This document shows, one piece after another, positions 58,236 through 64,000 of a stretch of DNA of 64,000 nt. Position numbers and translations under genes: made by a program. The stretch is from NCBI GenBank assembly GCA_026419785.1, contig JAODTK010000721.1:124001-188000 (forward strand), in the 5' to 3' direction. Origin of the DNA: Sclerodactyla briareus. Its lineage: Eukaryota; Echinodermata; Holothuroidea; Dendrochirotida; Sclerodactylidae. Within the stretch, counting starts at the first letter, position 1. Each line of letters starts with the position of its first letter. Below the pieces are notes generated by a model. That model was not told where the DNA came from. It saw only the letters and a program-made list of their open reading frames with translations, and made no database searches.

Positions 58236-59940
58236 ACTCGTCATGATGCATATATCTTGACGCGGCGTGGAAAACTGTTAGAAAACAAATAGACATGCTC
58301 AGCATACGGAATTGTAGAAGATACAGCGACAACCCCTTGCCGGTCCAGATGCATGTCCCAAATGCAGACGAAACAGCGTTCTCCTCGGTCATCAGAACTA
58401 CCAAAGCCCCCCCAAAAAATAGAGCAAGTGACAACACGAAAAGACTCCGAACAAAAATACGTTGCCTTTACATCTTCTACGAGGGGACAACCACTGACCA
58501 TCGCCTCACGTATCCGAAAGTCATGATATAAACGGTGCAAACTGTGTTCCACGTGTATGTAAATGGGTTTCCCCTGTAGAAACTGTTACGTCCTACTCGA
58601 TACTCAAGGCGTTGCGTTCACTTTGATGACTAATGGGGGTTAGCCCTAGCCCTGCTTGCACGTAATAATCGAAAAATCAATCAATGCTTTGAACACTTAC
58701 ATCACACTAGCATATAGAATGACTAGCTATATTGATTATTCTATTCGTGAGGGGTAGCATATGAATACAAGATGCAAATGTCACGTGAATCAAATAGATG
58801 AATCATTTATAGGACGGCTGAAGGATTGGGCTTCGTTGATTGCGTACATGTGTTCATTAATTGCGTACATGTTTTTTCGTTTTTCAACCATAATAAATCT
58901 GAAAATAAAATAATTTTTAAAAGTAAAAGGATCAAGTAAAAAATAACGATACCATTAGCATTAGGAATACATAGCAGAACGACAGTACCCACCCAGGCTC
59001 ATTCTACTTACCGCAACCAATTACGCTAGCCGATTATAGCGCGCTCTATCTATGACAGGCTATTCCACACAATACTTCAACGCGGGGAAACTTTAACAGA
59101 CACGCCCAGATGGTATGGAAGTGCTGCTGCCTCTACAAAATGTTTGGCATAGTCTCGACATTATAACATCTACCCTGAGGATGTGCTATAATAAATATGA
59201 AAAAATTAATACAATAAACAGTGAAAAGAGGATAGGGGAAAGCGAAACCACAATCAGCGTTTCGCTATATTTTTTCTCAAATAAATTGTAGCAATTATCC
59301 GCCACGAACCCACTGTGAATACAGGGGTTGTACCAATCTATGATACGAGGAAGTGACCGCACCGGTTATACATGTATTAGGGGGGGGTGGGGGACCAAGT
59401 TAGTTTCAACCTTTGCCGTTGATAATACAGATGGACACGAAGCGGTATATTGAGTCAATTGGGACTCGCAAATAAACCAGGAGTAGAGAAAGGAAATACA
59501 ACGAACGGGTGGGAAAGTTCACGTTGAAGTCAATTGCACAAGTATAGAGGGTGGGGACGGTTGGTGGGGGGGGGTGGGGTGGGAATAGCATGAGACTCCG
59601 AGGCTGGTCTCAAGAATCGTAAGCGCGCTACTTATTTCGAAACTAGCCTGGGAATATCCGCAAATCATTACAACGGAAAGAGGAGACATCTTCAACCCAA
59701 CTCTCCGGAACATTCAAACACCTAACATGCAACAGGTATTCCCCCAAACGTTACAGATGGGAAGGAATTGTTTTTCAAATCCTGCGTTCAAGTTGCGTTG
59801 TGGGACAAGTAGCTGCTCCATACATTCAACCTAATATTCGAGTCTACTGTAAATTGATTGCGCGACTAGACTTCTCCTGATGGCCTGGAAAAGATATCGG
59901 GAAAGTCTAAAAGTTTGGCAAAGTTGGCGATCTGGGGTCA
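58236..59940. other. No confident gene
   Basis: On the minus strand around 58,470-58,330 a basic lead (RQRIFVRS) is followed by a strong hydrophobic run, LFVLSLALFFGGALVVLM. This would suit a signal anchor, but the only ATG before it is followed by a stop. G runs at 59,380-59,392 and 59,560-59,578. Nothing else is recognised. Confidence 0.3.
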
Positions 59941-59943
59941 GGG

Positions 59944-60031
59944 AGAAACCAGGAAAGTCAAGCGACTTAGTGTTCCGTGACTCTTTCTGGCAACTATAGC
60001 CAGACACAAGGACAAGGGTATTGTACCAGCT
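59944..60031 (-). repeat. Tail module of the composite element, minus strand
   Basis: Reads on the plus strand GAAACCAGGAAAGTCAAGCG, ACTTAGTGTTCCGTGACTC, TTTCTGGCAACTATAGCCAG, ACACAAGGACAAGGG and TTGTACCAG. This is the reverse complement of the tails after arrays 1 to 3. It shows that the right-hand array is the same element in the opposite orientation. Confidence 0.75.
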
Positions 60032-60111
60032 CATTATGGGCAACATAATGTCCCTTTCTTCCCAACCAACAAATAGGATTCCTATACTCTTGATGCAGAA
60101 AATAACACTTA

Positions 60112-63100
60112 TTTCAAGTTTTCAGACGGACCTCTGGGTGACCTTCAAATGAACTTCTGACTGACCCCAAAACAATAAGGTTCAGTTACTTAATCTATGG
60201 AGAAAAACTAAATAACCAAGTATGCGCTTCATCCATCGGGTGGTGATGGTTATCGGGTTTACAAGCCAGAATTGGCCGAAATAGTGAATTTCAAAATTTT
60301 ATATTTTTGACAAAAAATCACCTCGACGAAGCCAAAAACAATTAGGGTTCCTGTACTACATAAGAAAGCTACACACGAAATCTCAACCGATCAGACCAAT
60401 CATTATGGACTTAGCGTGTTCACAAGTTTCAGACTGACCTGGTGACCTCAAAGGAACTCTGACCTGACCCCAAAACAAAGGGTTTATGTACTGGATCATG
60501 GAGGAACCTCCATACCAAGTATGAGCTTCATCCATCCGGGTGTGGGTGAGTTATCGTGTTTACAATGCAAATGAGCCGAAATATTACTTTCACAATTTTA
60601 TATTCTTGACCAAAAATCACCCCCGGCCTGACCAAACAATAGGGTTCGTACTCCCATATAGGAAAGCTACACACGAATCCAACCAATCAGACCAACCATT
60701 TGGACTTATCGTGTTGACTAAAAGTAGAGCTCAATTCATCCAGGTGGGGTTGAGTTATGTGTGTTACAAGCCCAAAATAGCAAAATAGCAATTTCGAATA
60801 TTTTATAATTTCGCCCAAAAATGACCCCCCAATCAACACCCAAAACATTAGGGTTCTCCTCTCCATAAGAAAGCTACACACCAAATTTCAGGCCTGGACG
60901 GACCAACTGCTTTGGACTTATCGTGTTTACAAGATTTCAGACTTTGACCTCTGGTGACCTCAGATGGAACTTTGACCTGACCCCAAAACAATAGGGATCA
61001 TGTACTCATCATGGGGAACCACACATAACAAGTATGAGCTCAATCATCCAGGCTTGGTGGGGTGGAGTTAGGGTGTTTACAAGCCAAAAATGGCCAACAT
61101 ATCAATTTTCACAATTCATAATTTTCTCCAAAAAATGACCCCCATCAACACTCAAACAAAAGGTTCTTATACTCCCATAAGAAAGCGACACACCAAAAAT
61201 TTCAGCTTGATGGGACCAACTGTTTTGGACATATAATGTTACCCAAGGATTTCAGACTTGATACTATGGGACCTCAGAGACCTGACCTACCCCAAAACAA
61301 TAGGGATCCCGAACTCATCATGGGGGGGAAACACAGATACCAAGTATGAGATTAATTCATCCAGGTGGGGTTGAGTTAGGTGGTTACAAGCCCGAATCGC
61401 CAAAATAATCAGTTTTTGACTATTTCCTAATTCTCCCAAAAATGATACCCCACTCAAACCCAAAAAACATAGGTTTCTTCTTAACTCCCATAGAAAGGCT
61501 ACACACCAAATTTCAGCTTGACGGAACCAACTGCTTGGACTTATCGTGTTTACAAGGATTTCAGACTTGACCCTGGTTGACCTCAGATGACCTTTGACCG
61601 GACCCCAAAACAATCGGGATTCATGTTTCATCATGGGGAACACACATAACAGTATGAGCTCAATCATCCAGGCCAGGTGGGGGTGGGTTAGTGTGTTTAC
61701 AAGCCAAAATGGCCAAAATATAAAGTTTTGGACTATTTCCTAATTCTCCAAAAAAGACCCCCAAATCAACACTCAACACAACAGGGTTCTTATATCCCCA
61801 TAAGATAAGCTACACACCAAATTCAGCTGATGGGACCAACGTTTCGGACTTATCATGTTTACAAGGATTTCAGACTTTGACCTCTGGTGACATCAGATGA
61901 CCCTTGACCTACCCCCAAAACATAGGGATCCCTACTCATCATGGGGAACACATATACAAGTATGAGCTCACTTCATCCAGGTTGGGGTTATTTAAGTGTG
62001 TTTACAATCCCCAATCGGCAAATATGAGTTTTTGACTAATTTTCAATTTTCTCTCAAAATGACTCCATCAAACACCCAAACACTGGGTTCTTGTACTCCT
62101 CCCCATAAGAAAGCTACACACACCCAATTTCAGGTTGATCGACTAAACTGTTTTGAACTTATTGCTTTTAAAAGGATTTCCGACTTTGACCTCTGGTGAC
62201 CTCAGATGATCTGTGACCGACCCAAAAACAAAAGGATCATGTACTCATCATGGGGAACACCATACAAGAATGAGCTCAATCAATCCAGGTGGGGTTGATT
62301 GGGTGTGTTTTTACCATCCAAAATTGGGCAAAATATCAACTTTTACTATTTCCAATATGTCCCGAAAATGACTCCCATCAACACGCAAAATAATAGGGTT
62401 CTTGTCTCCCCAACGAAAGCTAACACCCAAATTCCATCTTGATCGGACACCTGTTTTTGGACTTATCGTGTTTCTAAGGATTTCAAGACTTGACCTCTGG
62501 TGACCTCAGAGGACCCTTGACCTTTACCACCAAACCAATAGGATCCCGACTCATCATGGGGACACAATATACCAAGTATGAACTCAATTTCATCCAATTG
62601 GGGTTGAGTTAGTGGTGTTTACAAGCCCAATCGGCCAAAATATCACTTTTTGACTCTTTCCTAATTTCTCCCAAATGCTCCCAATCAACACCCGAACATA
62701 GGGTTCTGTACTCCCCATAAGAAATCTACACAACCAAATTTCAGGTTGATCGGACTAACTGTTTTAACTTATTGGGTTGACAAGGTTTTCAGACTTTGAC
62801 CTCTGGTGACCACAGATGACGTCTGACCTGCCCCCCAAACAATAAGGAATCATGTACTCATCATGGGAACCCACATACCAAGTATAGCTCACTCCATCCA
62901 GGTGGGGGTGAGCGGTGTGTTACAATCCACAATTGGGGGCAAATTCAATTTTTTGACTATTGTCCTATTGTCCAAAAATGACTCCCAATCACACGCAAAA
63001 TAATAGGGTTCTTGTACTCGCCATAAGAAGCTACACACCAAAATCCATGCTTGATCGGACCAACTGTTTTGGACTTATCGTGGTTTTACAAGGATTTCAG

Positions 63101-64000
63101 ACTTTGACCTCTTGTGACCCTCATAATGACCCTTGCTTACCCCAAAACAATAGGGATCCCGACTCCATCATTGGAACGCACATATCAATTATGAGCGTCA
63201 TCCTTCCAGGTTGGGTTGAGTTAGTGTGTTTACAAAGCCCATCGGCCAAAATATCAGTTTTTGACTATTTCCTAATTTCTCCAAAATGGACTCCCAATCA
63301 ACACCCAGAACAATAGGGTTATTGTACTCCCATAGAAATACAACATACCAAATTTCAGGTTGATCTACTAACTGTTGGAACTTATTGTGTTTACAAGTAG
63401 TTTCAACTTTGACCTCTGGTGACCTCAGATGATCTTGACCTGACCCCAAAACATAAGGATCATTACTCATCATGGGGAACACACCGATCAGTCTGAGCTC
63501 AATCCATCCAGGTGGGGTGAGTTGGTGTGTTTACAATCCAAAATTGGGGAAAATATCAATTTTTTGACTATTTCCTAATATTCCCAAAACTGACTCCCAA
63601 TCAACCACGACACGCAAAAATAAAGTGTTCTTTGTCTCCCCATAAGAAGCTACACACCACCAAATTCCATCTTGATCGGACACTGTTTTTGGACTTATCG
63701 TGTTTAGCAAGGATTTTTCAGACTTTGGACCTCCGGTGACCTCATATGACCTTTGCCTGACCCCAAAACAATAGGCTCATGTAATCATCAGGGGAATACA
63801 CATGCCAAGTATTTCTCAATCCATCCAGGTGGGGTCGAGTTGATCGGTTTAGTGTTTAAAGCCAAAATTGACTAAATATACTTTTCACTACATTTTTCCC
63901 ATTTTTGACTCAAATACCATTCAACCCCCCATCAGACCAAAAACAATAGGGTTCCTGACTCCCCCTAAGGAGCTATACTACCAAAATTTCAACTTGAATC
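60112..64000 (-). repeat. Tandem array 4, ~13 units of ~308 bp, runs off the window
   Basis: The marker GAGTTAGTGTGTTTACAAGC, varied (the reverse of GTAAACACGATAACTC), occurs near 60,247, 60,550, 60,755, 61,066, 61,373, 61,685, 61,990, 62,297, 62,607, 62,910, 63,220, 63,517 and 63,838. Most steps are 297-321 bp; the one of 205 at 60,550-60,755 marks a shortened unit. From about 62,100 on, two unit types alternate. Units carry TGACCTCTGGTGACCTCAGA and TGACCTTTGACC (61,587). The array continues past 64,000, so its head is not in the window. Confidence 0.92.

Noticed and set aside
58117-58437. Cys/Val-rich C-terminal part of a minus-strand frame
   Set aside because: Encoded by the CA microsatellite.

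Overview
The window looks like nuclear DNA of a metazoan, probably a marine invertebrate and possibly a deuterostome such as an echinoderm, hemichordate or cephalochordate. The taxon is an inference. It rests on split genes with consensus splice sites, several non-LTR retrotransposon fragments, a Penelope-like element, long satellite-like arrays, and a carbohydrate sulfotransferase present in more than one copy. There is no bacterial gene organisation. Nearly every recognisable protein is broken by one- or two-base indels, and repeat units differ from each other mostly by indels. Raw or lightly polished long-read sequence is therefore likely, and reading-frame breaks should not be read as pseudogenisation without checking.

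Layout. 0.95-3.2 kb: a composite repeat element with a hairpin head, (GT)n, about 6.5 tandem units of ~300-340 bp and a conserved tail. 4.35-4.96 kb: the 3' end of a CR1/L2-like LINE. 5.45-12.4 kb: a large foldback-like structure whose two arms (5.45-6.71 and 10.77-12.42 kb) are inverted copies built of ~145-bp subrepeats. Between the arms lie a second tandem array (6.89-8.22 kb) and a 3'-truncated Penelope-like element on the minus strand (8.22-9.8 kb or further). 13.99-16.66 kb: a ~1.64-kb direct duplication. Its first copy starts with a small MADF-like exon, and both copies carry ~40-bp palindromes with arms like CTACACTACATGGACAC. 19.95-21.8 and 28.7-29.8 kb: two copies of the body of the composite element. 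21.94-23.57 kb: a third tandem array with its tail. 24.03-25.73 kb: a 5'-truncated LINE on the minus strand with a 38-bp inverted duplication at its 5' end. 30.8-32.12 kb: a CR1/L2-like LINE on the plus strand. 41.83-42.64 kb: another LINE fragment on the minus strand.

Host genes. The best host gene is a carbohydrate sulfotransferase (CHST8-14/HNK-1 type, Sulfotransfer_2) on the minus strand at 34.79-36.42 kb. It has a signal-anchor exon ending in GTAAGT and one large catalytic exon. A second catalytic exon of the same family lies at 55.42-56.49 kb, and an orphan homologue of exon 1 at 27.11-27.35 kb. Together these suggest a local tandem gene family broken up by repeats. These enzymes act in the Golgi, moving sulfate from PAPS to GalNAc or other sugars of glycans.

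Right part. 42.87-43.83, 45.48-46.21 and 49.29-50.79 kb hold small local duplications. 58.12-58.24 kb is a CA microsatellite. From 59.94 kb to the right edge the composite element recurs on the opposite strand: its tail at 59.94-60.03 kb, then ~13 units of ~308 bp. The last ~1.8 kb of this array shows a clear two-unit (~613 bp) higher-order repeat. The units of this family carry clusters of AGGTCA nuclear-receptor half-sites spaced as DR1 and DR4.

The most unusual items are the foldback structure with a Penelope-like element and a satellite array between its arms, the palindrome-bearing MADF-linked duplication, and the half-site-rich composite repeat family.
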